This document shows, piece after piece, positions 10,675-22,410 of a DNA stretch of 64,000 nucleotides. Origin of the DNA: Athripsodes cinereus (Eukaryota; Arthropoda; Insecta; Trichoptera; Leptoceridae); assembly GCA_947579605.1 (NCBI GenBank), contig OX388310.1, forward strand, positions 4,092,001 through 4,156,000, given 5' to 3'. Position 1 is the first letter of the stretch; each line of letters opens with the position of its first letter. The notes below the pieces were generated by a model. It had not been told where the DNA came from. It searched no databases and saw nothing but the letters and a program-made list of their open reading frames with translations. Made by a program: the position numbers and the translations under genes.

Positions 10675-11494
10675 ACTTCATTCGGCTTTTTTACTTTTAC
10701 TTTTTATAGCATTGTAAACATTTCCGTTCTATGCTTCAGCATAGAGGTAAATAAATGACTTATTCATACCTTTGTATTATCAAATATTAAATTGTATATT
10801 TCAAGAAATATTGAACAAACAACTTTATTGTGTGTGCTTTGAAAAAGTAACACCTACTATCAACAAATTTTTCAAATTTGTATTTAAAAGAGAGTCAATA
10901 AAAAAATTCACAATGCAATATTAAGTAAATAATATTATTTGATATAAAATTTAATACAAAGTAATTTGCAAACATTTAATTCAGAAAAATGTAACATTTC
11001 TCAAGTTAAATTTAGCGACTGACGGTTCTTGGTGATATTTCATTAAAATAAGAAATAAAGATAGAAGAAAATAAAATATAGTTCAAAATTCCAATTGTGA
11101 CTTTATTTATTAGCAAATCGATAGAGTCACCACTCAAATAGCTGAATATTTTGTTTCACTTTAATTTTCTTTAGAATTATTTCTATTTATTTGATTCAGT
11201 AATAAGTACCTTTTCTGATTATTGTTTGAGAAGTACTGGTAGTTTTTCTTTTAATTCAGTGTTTTTGCTATTAACACTTTTACACTAACACATTAAAATA
11301 GCTGCAAATCTATGCTTTTTAAACTTTTTTTATAATATGACATTCTATTTAATCTGGGCGTTCAAAACTTTACAACCAATTCATACTTAGACGTGTTTTT
11401 TTGATAAAGTAAGTAACAATATACGTAGTCATTCAAGTCAGTTTTTATAACGTGTTTCTGGTGTTTAATTAATCTAATACTAAGTATACCATAA
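10675..11494. other. AT-rich DNA, no feature seen
   Basis: No open frame, inverted repeat or family end recognised. Confidence 0.5.
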
Positions 11495-11499
11495 TAATC

Positions 11500-11695
11500 A
11501 ATCATCATCATAGTCATCTCCGTCGGTTCCTCAACCCTGAGGATCGTGACCATCATGCGTCGTTCTGTAGACCATCTGTCTCCATCTTGTGCGATCCTCC
11601 GCCATGTGCAAGGCCCCGTGTAGTGAGCTCTGTGTGGCCTCCTTAATTTGGTCGCTCCATCTTATTGGCACTCTGCCCATTCCCCTCCTTCCTTA
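11500..11695 (-). pseudogene. RTE-type 3' stub (WSDQIKE family)
   Basis: The minus strand reads IRWSDQIKEATQSSLHGAL, MAEDRTRWRQMVYRTTHDG and then a stop, followed by a GATGATGATT tail. This is the C-terminal tail typical of RTE-like proteins. A second, more decayed copy is at 34562-34735 (minus). Confidence 0.8.
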
Positions 11696-11699
11696 TCCA

Positions 11700-13070
11700 T
11701 AAGAAAAATCTGCAATAAAGTTAGCTTTTCTTAAATATTTTAACTAATTCTTATAAAATCATTTATTTGAAAGATTAATTTCTTTCATTGATAAGAAATT
11801 CGAAAAAGGCATATATTCGATTCTAAAAATAATACTTTTTAATCATAATCCACTCACAATAATATTTTCATCAAATAAATCCTCAAATCCTCAAGTACTT
11901 CATCCCACCATATGATGTTAATGAGTTTCTTTGAGTAATGGAAAGTGATTGAATTAATTTATAATTATAATAAAATGAGTTATTTGAATTATCATTTTAA
12001 AATAAATTACTTTTCTTGTAAAATAATTATTTAAAGAAAATTAATTTTAATACCGCGAATGAGGGAATTTTAAATTATTCTCGTTTTACGCTTCATCTAT
12101 CATTTGATAAAATATTCAAAGGCACGGCGATTTGTGTACATCCAAAAATTTGATTAACAAGCATAACAAATCGCTAGGTAGGCGCAATTAAGACGTTTCC
12201 GTGAAGTTTACTAAGTGCCTACAACTTTTTTTTTCTCATTGTGCCATACTAGGTTTAGGTTTCAAGGTCCTTCGCCAGTCAGAAGAACCCTTCTAAACGC
12301 CTCAATCCGGTCCAGACTTTCCAAATGGATAGGCATTAAGTTTGCCTTTTAATCGTTATGGTATTCTTACTGAATTCTCATAAGATATTTCTTCGTAAGA
12401 TTTTAGTTCGTACTGAGGAAAAAACTGGGGAGAAACGGAAGATGAAGATCGCGCGGAGGGAGAAATCCACCGTAGAACGCGTTTACAAAATCTTACGGCA
12501 GTATACCCTATCCTTAATCTTTTAACATTAGTTGATGAAATCGCTAAAATAATAGTATAAGTCTTCAATGCGTATATTCTATTAGATTTATATTTACTCA
12601 TGTCACATTAATTTTGAACTGATCTTTCAAATCTTTTGCCTTTTATTGGACACAAACGAAAAAGAGTGGTTTGTGGTAGTGAAGCTTTATATTTCTGGAA
12701 AATAAATAAATACAAAAAAAATAACTGGCACAAACAAAACTATGAAGCTCGTGAGACATTTCAAATTCCTATACCAATTTGTTTAGCTGATTCCCCTACA
12801 AAGAGAAAATCTTTGGTGCACCCATGTCAACATTCTGTATAAAAATTAAACCGGATTGGTCTGATACTGAATATTATCCGATATCCGTTTCATCGCTATT
12901 TAAATTCCCCTTTACTCGTAAACCACAATCCTCATATATATTTTCAATGGACCTTCCGAGTAATCATTAATTTAATGGTGTGGGATTATTCTATATTTGT
13001 TCATGTGAACGAACTGGTTCTATTCAAACTATAACACAATATAAACATAAAATGAATTGGATTTTATTAA
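11700..13070. other. mostly AT-rich DNA, no feature assigned
   Basis: GC-richer patches at 12240-12330 and 12420-12500 have no recognisable product. The open frames there are short and AT-driven. Confidence 0.4.
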
Positions 13071-13074
13071 ACTC

Positions 13075-13155
13075 CGTAGAGCACCTGGAAAAGAATTCGT
13101 CTCCCACTCTTTTTCGCAAGTTTCAAGTGTCCCGTAAAAGACAGATGTTTTTTAT
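13075..13155 (+). repeat. family C repeat, 5' part
   Basis: AGAGCACCTGGAAAAGAATT through AAGACAGATGTT matches the first third of family C (compare 41400-41460 on the minus strand). Confidence 0.55.
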
Positions 13156-13183
13156 AATAAAGACATTTTGACATAAGTTACGT

Positions 13184-13340
13184 AAATTGAAACAAGTGCT
13201 TCTTTCTACTTTAAATTATTGATCGCGAGAGAGACGTCTTTCGACTAATCAAGTCGTTATCAATCTTTGATAAGTCAAAAGACGTCTCTCTCACGACGAT
13301 TTATTTAAAAAAGAAAGAAACACTTGGTTCAATTTACCAA
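13184..13340. repeat. fold-back element, family G
   Basis: Two arms of about 65-70 bp in inverted order (about 13184-13250 and 13268-13338) share GAGAGAGACGTCTTT and the outer AAATTGAAnCAAGTG. The same arm occurs at 27028 and 28253. The loop is only about 20 bp. Confidence 0.75.
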
Positions 13341-13377
13341 ATTATGACATTCTCCAAATTATAACACAACGGTTAAT

Positions 13378-13606
13378 ATATAGACAATTCACACAGATCG
13401 AGTTAGTCCCAAACTCAGATATGAATCTTGTATTATTAGTACTAACGGGACCACACAATATTATATACATGTAACACCCAGATCCAGGACGTTTTGAAAA
13501 AAGTCATTCTTCATTTTACCCTGGCCGAGAATCGAACCTGGGACTGCCTGGGATCTCGTGACTTCAAGGCAAGAGCGTTACCTCTGCGCCACACCGGCCG
13601 GCAATT
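13378..13606 (-). mobile_element. tRNA-derived SINE, family A
   Basis: On the minus strand the head reads GTGTGGCGCAGAGGTAACGC (A box) and AGGTTCGATTCTCGG (B box), a tRNA-like RNA polymerase III promoter. A tRNA-unrelated body follows, ending GTGTGAATTGTCTATATAT. A second copy is at 57818-58056. The head is inside a repeat and continues into an unrelated body, so it is not a tRNA gene. Confidence 0.88.
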
Positions 13607-13639
13607 ATGAACCGACGCAATTAATACATTTTACATTCA

Positions 13640-13790
13640 ACGATGAAATTTGCTTCCGATGCTACAAGATTGATGCTGAATGTCTTGACTTTATGTTGGC
13701 ACGGAGCAGATGGCTACCCTACTTGTGGGATATACCGCGATGGTATATCAGTACTAGAAGTAGTAATAGTACCTACTTACATAGTTACAA
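13640..13790 (+). repeat. family C repeat, 3' part
   Basis: GAATGTCTTGA, then GGCACGGAGCAGA, then CTACCCTACTTGTGGGATAT and GATGGTAT followed by a TAG-rich tail. Only the 3' two thirds of the consensus remain. Confidence 0.65.
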
Positions 13791-14064
13791 AGCGAAAATG
13801 TCGGATCGCAAATTCAATTTTATTTTTATGTTTCATGGAATTCAATGATAATAATATATTACCATTTATAGGTACATATTTAGCGTAATATGATGATAAA
13901 TTCTTCAACGTCTCGTTATTATGTATGTATGTGTATTTATATATTATTTGTACTGTGGTAATATCATTTTATTAAAAGGCGATATAGGCAAGCGCGTCAT
14001 ATCAAGTTAATGGGTTTCGATACAACACAGTACGACTGTACCAACCATATACCTTCATGTAAAG

Positions 14065-14320
14065 GCGGTTTGTGGATTGAAATACCGGGAGTGTAACTGG
14101 ATTGGCCACAACACCAGGCACCCAGGACTGCTCATCGCTATCGCGAAAGGTAAGACCGAAGGCACAAATGGCAGAGGCCGACCAAGAGACGCTTATATGG
14201 ACCAACTGAAAAGGGACATGAACTGTACCTCATACGTAGAGCTGAAGAGACTGGCTGAGAATAGGGAGGAATGGAGAAGAAAATCCAAACTCGTTGCAGA
14301 ACAATCCAATATAACTGTTA
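14065..14320 (+). pseudogene. RTE-type C-terminal stub
   Basis: It encodes NWIGHNTRHPGLL, GKTEGTNGRGRPRDAYMDQL and LKRLAENREEWRRK in one frame, the GH..R..GRGRPR..REEWR arrangement of RTE-like protein tails. There is no RT catalytic region. The frame is open but begins mid-domain, so it is a 5'-truncated copy. Confidence 0.8.
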
Positions 14321-14434
14321 TATATAGTGAAAATAAAAAGAAATACCTTTATATGGAATGTAAGGATTTTCTTTTTTGATTTTCAGTCGTAATGATGATT
14401 CCTTTTTGTTTTAATTATACTTATTTTTTGTTTA

Positions 14435-14580
14435 TTATAAGGTTTGCCACGCACCCTAAATGTCTTAATTTTTTGTCGGTATGGAGAAGAAAGTTTGCAT
14501 GTTTACACATCCAGTTGGTCTGCTAGCTACCCCACTTGTGGGATATGCCGTGATGGTATAGTAGTAGTAGTAATTTTATC
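14435..14580 (+). repeat. family C repeat
   Basis: It runs from AGGTTTGCCACGCACCCTAA to CTACCCCACTTGTGGGATAT, GATGGTATAG and a TAGTAGTAG tail. A further 5' piece of the same family lies at 14690-14770. Confidence 0.75.
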
Positions 14581-14898
14581 TACTTACCATACTGTCACGA
14601 TATTTCTCATAGATTGAGAATTAAAAATAAAAATCAAGAATTTAGTATGGTACCATATTTCATTGATAATTTGTAGATGTAAAGTGTCTTCATAAATTTC
14701 TTACTCTTTTCTGTAAGTTTTTAAGTGTTCTGTAGAAGTCAGGTGTTCATAAAACATCCCGAATGCCTAAACTTTACCGTGCATTCAGAAGGAAATATGA
14801 CGAATATGACAACACGACCCCGCCTACCCTTACACCCTCACTGTAAATCCTAACGAACTCTTGTATTTGTTTTTGTTTAATTCAGTATAGATCAGCAC

Positions 14899-14945
14899 CT
14901 GATGATGAGAACTCGGAGTCCGCGAAACCGGTCGTGCGTTAGTCT
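14899..14945 (+). repeat. CTGATGA-hairpin-GAAA motif
   Basis: CTGATGATGAGAACTCGGAG leads into a short hairpin (ACTC..GAGT type) and then GCGAAACCGGTCGTG, followed by an A/T-rich tail. It has the order of a hammerhead-like core. No upstream strand able to close stem III was found, so function is unproven. Confidence 0.35.
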
Positions 14946-15109
14946 TACTCAACAGTAACACAAAACAAAATAATAAATATTTATTTTATTTTATTTGATA
15001 ATTTAAAATGAAGTGTTACAAAGTAATGCCGATAAGGAAATATATTTGTTAACATTCAGTTAATCTGCAGGTTACTCCCAATTGTGGTATGCTCAGTAGA
15101 AGATTTCTT

Positions 15110-15262
15110 ATTTTTATTTATTTATTTATTTATTCTTTACTTTCATAACAAGCAAATTCACACAAAAATAGATTTAAAACAAAGACAATCATACAATCAA
15201 TATACAGAGGGCGAGTTTATCGCAAAGGCGCGATTTCTTCCAACTAACCCAACTAACCCTTT
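15110..15262 (-). mobile_element. LINE 3' end (family E)
   Basis: The minus strand reads GGGTTAGTTGGAAGAAATCG, CGATAAACTCGCCCTCTGTA, then an AAATA-repeat tail (15110-15135). Only the 3' UTR end is present. Confidence 0.75.
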
Positions 15263-15319
15263 CTTTTCTTAATTTTCACCAATAATTGTGCCCTTGGGAT
15301 GGATATGTAATCTACGTAA

Positions 15320-15595
15320 TACAGGAGAGATGATGGTCCTGGCTGGGACATGTTTTGAGAATGCCTAATGATAGTTGGCCAAAAAGAGCACTGTTCTTCC
15401 ATCCGCAGGGGTTCCGTCGGCCCGGGCGTCCCTCTTTCACAATACACCGTTCCTATGACAACGATATCAGAGCGAAAGGAATGTCGTGGAAAGAGGTGAC
15501 GCAATTGGCACAGAGACGCTCTGAATGGAGGAGGCTGGTTTCTGCCCTGTGCTCCTGAGAGGAGCGTTGAGGGCGGTGATGATGATGATGATGAG
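15320..15595 (+). pseudogene. RTE-type 3' stub with GAT-repeat tail
   Basis: The frame after 15355 reads RMPNDSWPKRALFFHPQG, FRRPGRPSFTIHRSYDND, then SWKEVTQLAQRRSEWRRLV and a stop, then GATGATGATGATGATGAG. The nucleotide sequence recurs nearly unchanged at 44580 and 54690. The upstream part (GGCTGGGACATGTTTTGAGA) is out of frame. A recent low-divergence family of truncated copies. Confidence 0.85.
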
Positions 15596-15599
15596 ATGG

Positions 15600-16223
15600 A
15601 TGCTCCACTAAACGGTGCCGAATAAATCATCCAAAATACTTACATACAATAGCAACTAAAGATGCACTGTCTTTCATAAAGAGAAGGTAGTATCTATTTT
15701 GAAGAACTGTTTATTGCAATAAAAAACATATTAATTGAGTTTAAAAAGAGAGTGCATACGCCGCAATAACGCACCTGAGGAGGAACCACCGCTACCTTCG
15801 TGTGTTCGTCAAGAAATTTTTATGGTAGTTAAGTACATATTGGTAACGTGTATCTCGGATTAAAGCGAAATATTATTATAAAATATTATTTATCGCATAT
15901 AAACACAAAAGTTGACAAGAGTCATAAAATATTATTACGGTATGGATGTATTCTTATTTTCAGCTACATTGTTTTCACGCGTTGAAAAAATTTAAGCACA
16001 AAAGAAATTAAAAATCAATTGTCAAAAAGCGAAGGTAATATATTATTCCACCAATTTGTGTATCATTTAATTAAATGTCAATGTAAAATTAATGTATGGG
16101 AAACTTTAACAAAATGTTATATTTTTAAATATTCTATATTTTCTAGTGTAACTTTGTGGAAATAGATTATAAAAGATTATATGTAAAATTAAATTTAAAA
16201 AAAAAACACTGTTGAGAATTATT
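15600..16223. other. AT-rich DNA, no feature seen
   Basis: No family end or coding content recognised. Confidence 0.5.
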
Positions 16224-16227
16224 TTAA

Positions 16228-17512
16228 CACGAGAGCACACGCGTGCGCGGGCAAACCTTCACATCGACAGTTTTTTCGTTATAAAATAAAATCAACGAGA
16301 TTGTCGAGTTTTTCCTTCTATGATATCCTACCCATCAATAAGCAACATTTATTTTCAGTGAAATCACCTCATTAAAATCTTCATAAGTATACTTTTTGCC
16401 AGTTTATAGCTGTTCCGCGGGGATTCTCCCACTACGCGTGTCACGGCGTCACTATGCAAGTACTCATTCATAAAAAAATATCTGACGGTGTACGGTTCTA
16501 GGTTTCGTTTTGCTATTTTCTTTCCTTGAAACAAATAGGTAAATATTATAATTATGTAGGTACATTATAATTGTTCGAACAATATTTTTTATTATTTTTT
16601 TAACGTAGGTACCTACACACATTCAAAACATCAATTTAATATCCGATTTAAAGACAATTTCATTACAATTAAAATGTAATGGTTAAAAACTTGTTTAAAA
16701 CATCGCTTTTTAAAAAAATGATGTTTTTTGTGTACTTCAGATATTGTATTTTGATTTGAATTAAGAACTGGTACAATTTTTTTTCACAAGTGATACAAAA
16801 ATTATTTTTTCGACAATTCTTTGATTATCATTTTTTTTCGGAATAACATAATATATCGATATACTTTATATAGTATAGAATAATATAGTGATGAGGTTTG
16901 CCACCCATCTTGAATGTCTTAAATTTTATTTGCACAGAGAAGACGGCCTGCATGTTTATCACATGCAGCTGTTCTGCTGGATACTCCACTTGTGGGATGT
17001 GCCGTGATGGTGTAGTAGTAGTATTAATAAGTGAATAAGTAGTAAAATATAATTCTCTGTTGGGTACAAACATTAAAATAAAACTATAATAATAATAAAT
17101 ATTTATATTGCAAAAGTTAATCCGAAACGAGATGACAAAAAAAACAATTGTGTTTGAATGGCGCCGAAATTCAATAAGAACCCTAAACTACACAATGCAT
17201 CTTTTTACCTGAATGCGATCCTTACGTACATGGCAATAAAAGTGGGGATTGCCTCACGACGCGTGTTACCATGGTGTACTGTTTATTCGAAAATATAGGT
17301 GTAGTTATATTTTTCTATTTTCGTATTAAATAAATAAATTTCCAAAAAAATAAATAATACAAATTTGTTGTTTATATTCCAAGGTACATAATGATGAAGA
17401 ATTGATAGTTTTATCTTATATAATAACAGAGTTATAAGCATTTAATTACAAGCGAAGGTTTCCCTCGCGGTGCGTGTTCTTAAGTTCTATTTGGAGCGCG
17501 TGTGCTCTAGTG
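16228..17512. mobile_element. non-autonomous piggyBac-like element
   Basis: TTAA occurs at both borders (16224-16227 and 17513-17516). The termini CACGAGAGCACACGCG and CACTAGAGCACACGCG (complement of the right end) match at 15 of 16 positions. A shared inner block, CGCGGG.AAACCTTC, sits directly after the left terminal repeat but about 30 bp further in on the right. That left/right asymmetry is typical of piggyBac ends. No transposase frame is seen. A family C repeat (16888-17030) is inserted inside. Confidence 0.8.
16888..17030 (+). repeat. family C repeat nested in the piggyBac-like element
   Basis: It runs from GATGAGGTTTGCCACCCATC to CTCCACTTGTGGGATGTGCC, GATGGTGTAGTAGTAG. Complete except for the 5' third. 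Confidence 0.75.
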
Positions 17513-17523
17513 TTAATTGTGAG

Positions 17524-17606
17524 AACGTTTTCAACTACAATGTAGTCATTATCAGTAACAATACAATACTTATAATGATGATGACTAAATTGTAGTTGAA
17601 AACGTT
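17524..17606. repeat. inverted repeat
   Basis: AACGTTTTCAACTACAATGT and its near-complement at 17587-17606 are separated by a short loop with GATGATGA. Arms are about 28 bp. Confidence 0.65.
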
Positions 17607-17611
17607 AAAAC

Positions 17612-17715
17612 AAACAAACAAACAAGCTTTTAGCTTACTGTGAAAGGTGTATAAGGTTATATTTGGGTTTATAACAAAAACCCAGATATATCTTTAAAAA
17701 AAAAAAAAAAATTCT
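17612..17715 (+). repeat. SINE family B, 3' half
   Basis: AAGCTTTTAGCTTACTGTGA through GGTTTATAACAAAAACCCAG and an A-run. Identical in order to the end of the copy at 51545. Confidence 0.75.
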
Positions 17716-17741
17716 CATAGTGGAATGAAACAATAACCTCA

Positions 17742-19480
17742 GAAAAGAATTTAAACCACGTTCGTGTTTGTGCAGGGACAGTGATGGCAATATTATCAGT
17801 GAAAAGCAGGCAATACTTAATAGATGGGTCCAGCACTTTGACCAGCTTTTGAATACAAGCCCAGGAGATTCAATCCCCTCACACCATACACAAATACAAC
17901 AACAAGAGGAACCAGGCCCTGATTCAAGAGAACCAACCCTCAATGAAGTACAATGTGCAATAAAAAACTAAAAAACTACAAAGCACCTGGATCAGACGGC
18001 ATACCAGCAGAACTCTACAAGTGTGGTGGTGAAATACTTGCTATGGCGATTCACAACATATTGGCCCAGGTATAGGTGGATGAACTGCTCCCTGCTGATT
18101 GGAACAAGGGAATCATATGCCCTATTCACAAGAAAGGTGATCAATTGGAATGCTCAAACTACAGGGGAATAACCCTCCTAAATATAGCATACAAAATATT
18201 CTCCAACATACTCTATGAACGCCTCGCTTATTACACAGAGCGAATCATTGGCCAATACCAAAGTGGATTAAGACCTGGAAGATCATGCACAGATCAGATT
18301 TTCACAATACGACAAATCCTTGAGAAGACTCGTGAATTTAACATTGAAACCCATCACCTATTCATAGACTTCAAGGCAGCATACGATAGCGTGAACAGAG
18401 CAAAATTATACATCGCAATGAGAAACTTTGGAATTCCTGAGAAACTCGTACGAATGACACAGATCTCCATGCTGAGTGTAGAATGCCAGGTAAAGATACA
18501 ATCTGATCTCTCTGAACCTTTTCTCACCCTGAATGGCCTGCGACAAGGAGATGCACTGGCCTGCCTTCTCTTTAATATTGCTCTGGAAAAGGCGATTCGA
18601 GATTCCAGAATTGATGTCAATGGAGTGATCTTCTATAAGTCTGTCCAGCTCCTAGCATACGCAGACGACATTGACATTATCGCCAGAAGCAGTAAAGCAC
18701 TAAAGGAGGCCTTTATCTCCCTCGAAAGGGCTGCAAGAGAGGTAGGACTTGTGGTTAATAACCAAAAAACTATGTACCTTGTGTCAAACCCATTAACTTC
18801 TGACACACCACTGACTCCTCTGGTTGTTGATGGCTACACTTTTGAAGCAGTAGACAAATTCACGTACCTTGGATCTCTTATAACCAATAAAAATGATGTC
18901 AGCGATGAAATAAAGAAAAGAATCTCTGCATCGAATAAATGCTACTTTGGTCTCCAAAAGCAGCTGAAATCTAAGATCATCTCCAGAAAGTCTAAGATAC
19001 AAATTTATAAGACACTCATTCGACCTGTCCTGACCTTTGCCGCCGAAACATGGACACTCACTAAGGCGGATGAGCTGAGACTGGACATATTCGAAAGAAA
19101 AATCTTAAGACGCATCTATGGGCCCATATGCGAAAACGGAGTTTGGCGAAGTAGATACAACTACGAACTCTACATGTTGTATCAAGATGTGCATATCACC
19201 AAGCACATCAAAATCTGCCGACTCCGATGGCTAGGGCATGTGGAAAGGATGAACGACACATCAACAATCAAAAGAATATACTCCACAAAGCCCAGTGGCA
19301 GAAGAAGCGTCGGGAGGCCAAAGTTGAGATGGATGGATGGGGTGGAAAAGGACCTGCGAGCTTTGGGCGTGACCACTTGGCGACGAGAGGTGATGGATAG
19401 GAGGGAGTGGAGGCGACTTCTTGAGGAGGCCAAGACCCACACAGGGTTGTAGCGCCATTGATGATGATGATGATGGAATG
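17742..19480 (+). pseudogene. RTE-type reverse transcriptase, broken copy
   Basis: A 5'-truncated non-LTR retrotransposon frame. Segment one (to about 17970) contains CRDSDGNIISEKQAILNRW. A frameshift near 17965-17975 joins it to KNYKAPGSDGIPAELYKCGG, and TAG at 18073-18075 replaces what is probably Trp. From 18076 the frame is open to TAG at 19450. It contains ICPIHKKGDQLECSNYRGI (fingers), FIDFKAAYD with the first catalytic Asp at 18367, LRQGDALACLLF, AYADDIDII with the Asp pair at 18664-18669, and the RTE-like tail LRWLGHVERMN..GRRSVGRPKLRW..EWRRLL. A GATGATGATGATG tail ends it at about 19475. The endonuclease domain is missing. Because of the two lesions it cannot make a full protein, although the RT core would be readable from 18076 with any in-frame start. 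Confidence 0.92.
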
Positions 19481-19559
19481 AAACACTATTTTTTAAATTA
19501 ATTTTAAATTTTATCTTGTAGTTTTATATAAATGTATTTTCTGGATTCACAAAGTAATT

Positions 19560-19700
19560 GGCAATCACTATGCCGAAGACTTCTCTATCTTGCGCGATCC
19601 GGAATAGTTCCCCTTCATGTCTCATCCCGGTCCAGTCTCTTATGTTGCACAGCCAAGACGTTTCCCTTCTACCAAGACTACGTTGCCTCTCAATTTTCCT
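19560..19700 (-). pseudogene. RTE-type 3' stub (SWLxNIRDW family)
   Basis: The minus strand reads RRETSWLCNIRDWTGMRHEG, ELFRIAQDREVFGIVIAN. Same family as 7005 and 27240. It has no catalytic residues. Confidence 0.78.
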
Positions 19701-20660
19701 CAGTATTAATTGGAGCAAACTATGTGACTCGCAGAATGTGACTAACATATGAATTAAAATTGATGAACTTTACATCCTTTAGCAGTTATCTGGTGCAATC
19801 AGCCAAACCTCTGAATTGCTGATCAAATCTGTCCATGGCATATGAAGAATTCTCTTGTGCAACTACATATCGAATGCTTCCAACCGGTTCATGGTGTGCA
19901 CTTTCAGAGTCCGAGTCTTCGAGCCTTACAATAAAACAAACCATTTTCAACATTTTCTGCCTTAGTTTGAAATTCAAATTTCCATTGCAGAATATTGAAC
20001 TAATATTGAGAATACTGAATATTCAAGAACAAACATCAACTGAAAAATATAATAAAGCAAAATAAATTATTAAATTTTTGGAAAAAAATATCCGAAAAAT
20101 ATTAACCTTGATTATTATACAATATTGTATTATTTTGTTTATTTGAGAAAGTTATAAAAGCATATTTAGATTTGTAGCCTTTATTAACCTTAAAATTAAT
20201 TGAAATTTATTATCCATAAATTTAGTTTTGTTAACAATAAAATAAGACCCATAGGTAGTCAAAATGTTAATAATACCAAGTAAAACCATATTGCGATATT
20301 TTTTTAACGCGAAAAAGAAAAAATATTTACGGAAAGCCTATAAAAAACACAATGTTATAATTTTTTTAGATTTCACCATACCGAGTATTTTTTTGGGAAG
20401 TATTTTAATACTTGAGAACAACAAATATCTTCTGAATATAAAAATTATAGTGAATTGAAGTCCTACAATTACAATAGAAGTTATCAAAAATTGAGATTAA
20501 ATCTTAAAAAAATATATTTCTCCTAGACCTTGGAAGTCGATTATTTTTAATGATATTTTTATTTCTGTTAATTTGTTCTAAATATCGCATTATTTAACAT
20601 ATCATTATCATTCTTCAATATTCTATGCTGAATAATATTCAATATTTCAAAAACCTAGAC
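19700..20660. other. AT-rich DNA, no feature seen
   Basis: Nothing recognised. Confidence 0.5.
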
Positions 20661-20664
20661 AGAA

Positions 20665-20830
20665 TATTAAACCTAGAAGGCGGCTTTCCTGGCTTCAGAA
20701 CATTCAGGGGTGGTCCGGGTAGAGATGTGGAGGAGCTGTTTGGTGCTGTCCAGAACAGGAAGGATTTCTCCCAGGTGGTCGTCAACGTTGGGGGAACCCG
20801 ACAAAACACGTAAAGAAGAAGAAGAATAAA
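20665..20830 (+). pseudogene. RTE-type 3' stub (SWLxNIRDW family)
   Basis: RRRLSWLQNIQGW then, in another frame, DVEELFGAVQNRKDFSQVVV NVGGTRQNT, and an AAGAAGAAGAA tail. The frame break lies between the two blocks. Confidence 0.78.
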
Positions 20831-21089
20831 TGTTATACCAACCTCTTGATGATTTATATCTCAAAAAATATGAGGAAAAACTGACCAAAATTCTATAATA
20901 TAATAAACCCTAATGTGATGTTATTAAACATTGCCTCTTATTAGTTCCACGTCAGGTCGTCCCCGACTTGATATTATAGCTTTGGGGAAGCTTTCAGTAG
21001 GCAGATTGAAGCTAATTAGACAATCATGACACCTGTCTTCTACCAGGCTCTTTACGTCCATCTATGTCTCCCCCTAATATCAATCACAG

Positions 21090-21500
21090 AATGTGACATT
21101 TTTGGCCACATAGCACGTGACTTAGAAATGAAATTTCAGGTATTTGAAAAACATTCCGTAAATAAAGTGTAGGTACTCATAATACGAATATCTAGAATAT
21201 ACATCTACAATATTCAGGAATGAAATATGTCTTGCATCCTGAATGTCTTGATTCTTTTTCTTCTGAGATATATGCCGTGATAGCAAACTAGTTCGATCCA
21301 ACTCATATTGTAGGAAAAAATTGAGGGTAGTCGCGATGCAGAAAGGCGACAGATGTTCTGGCTAAAAAAAATCGGAGAGTGGACCGGAATGCAGAAAGTG
21401 GGAGAGCTGTTTCGGCTATCACAGGACAGAGAAGGCTACGTCAGGGTGATAGCCGACGTCGGGGGGACCTGACATGGCACTTTAAGAAGAAGAAGCAAAG
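21090..21500 (+). pseudogene. RTE-type stub split by a family C repeat
   Basis: FGHIARDLEMKFQ at 21090-21140 and ERRQMFWLKKIGEWTGMQKV plus GELFRLSQDREGYVRVIAD at 21330-21470 appear to be two parts of one RTE-like tail. A degraded family C segment (21215-21290, with CATCCTGAATGTCTTGATTC and TATGCCGTGAT) lies between them. It ends GGGGGACCTGACATGGCA and AAGAAGAAG. Confidence 0.68.
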
Positions 21501-22309
21501 TTGTCAGAAATATCATATTTTTTCAGTAATGTTTTAATTAATTACAATTAAATTTTTTTTTAACCAATTAATGAAAAGTTCATAAATTTTTGTAAACTTT
21601 TGTTTCGAAGCACATTTATCTAAATTTAGTAAAAAAGACGCATGATTATGGTCTAAGTAAAATTGGCGTCTAGATGTGTAAATCACATTTAGTATGTAGA
21701 TGTAAAATGTAAGGGATTATTCATCTGTCTTTGGGGATGCATTAATCTTATTTTTTTAACCATTATGGGATATTATAGAATAATTTTATTCGTGCTGAGA
21801 AACATACATCAACTCTTTACCTGTTGTTAATACTGAATGTTGAAATATTCGGCTATAAAATAAGATAATTGAGGTTTCAAGGGGCATAGGGTAATCTGAT
21901 ATATAAAAACTTATAGGTTCATGTTTTTGAAAAATTATTTGAAAATACGGTGTGGTCAGTATAATGTCTGTGCAAAGTTGTATTTTAATCTTCAATGGAA
22001 AATATTATTAATCTTTTTATTAACTTATTTATTTATTTATTTATTCATTCTTTACTGTACATTGATAAAAAAACAATTTATTTTTTTCTAAACCACTTAC
22101 TTATTTTATCAAAAATGTATATAAAAAAATAGCAACACACACAATTTTTAATTGTGTGGCTGTACTAGCCTAATTACTGTATTTCATAAATAATCAAATT
22201 ACATATTCCATAAATATTCAAATTACATATTCTATTAATAATCAAGTAGACAATATTTATAATATATAATGATTGCTGCTTTTTCTCGTAAAGCAGTAAA
22301 AAAATTACT
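21500..22309. other. AT-rich DNA with a LINE tail scrap
   Basis: At 22025-22075 TTATTTATTTATTTATTCAT followed by TCTTTACTGTACATTGATAA is the reverse of the family E LINE tail, but the rest of that 3' UTR is absent. Otherwise nothing is recognised. Confidence 0.45.
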
Positions 22310-22410
22310 TACTTACTTCCGATAGCCGAAAAACCCATGTAGGACCTTTGCCTCCAAAGCAATAGATCTCCAAGCCTTTCTATCTTGAGCAGTTAACAAA
22401 ATACCAAAAA
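22310..22410 (-). pseudogene. RTE-type 3' stub (AxVLxxLFGxRK family)
   Basis: The minus-strand equivalent of 59495-59692: it carries WRSIALEAKVLHGFFGYRK before the stop. Very short. Confidence 0.6.

Noticed and set aside
13520..13606. A tRNA gene on the minus strand (A and B boxes present), also at 46745 and 51560
   Set aside because: The heads are fused to repeated non-tRNA bodies, occur in more than one copy and do not fold into a clear cloverleaf by eye. They are SINE promoters.
14899..14945. A complete self-cleaving hammerhead ribozyme
   Set aside because: I could not find the partner strand closing stem III or an unambiguous UH cleavage site. Only the core order is supported.
19182..19486. 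Overlapping antisense frames at the end of the broken RTE copy
   Set aside because: They are complementary to the sense RT tail (GHVERMN..GRPKLRW), which explains the sequence better.
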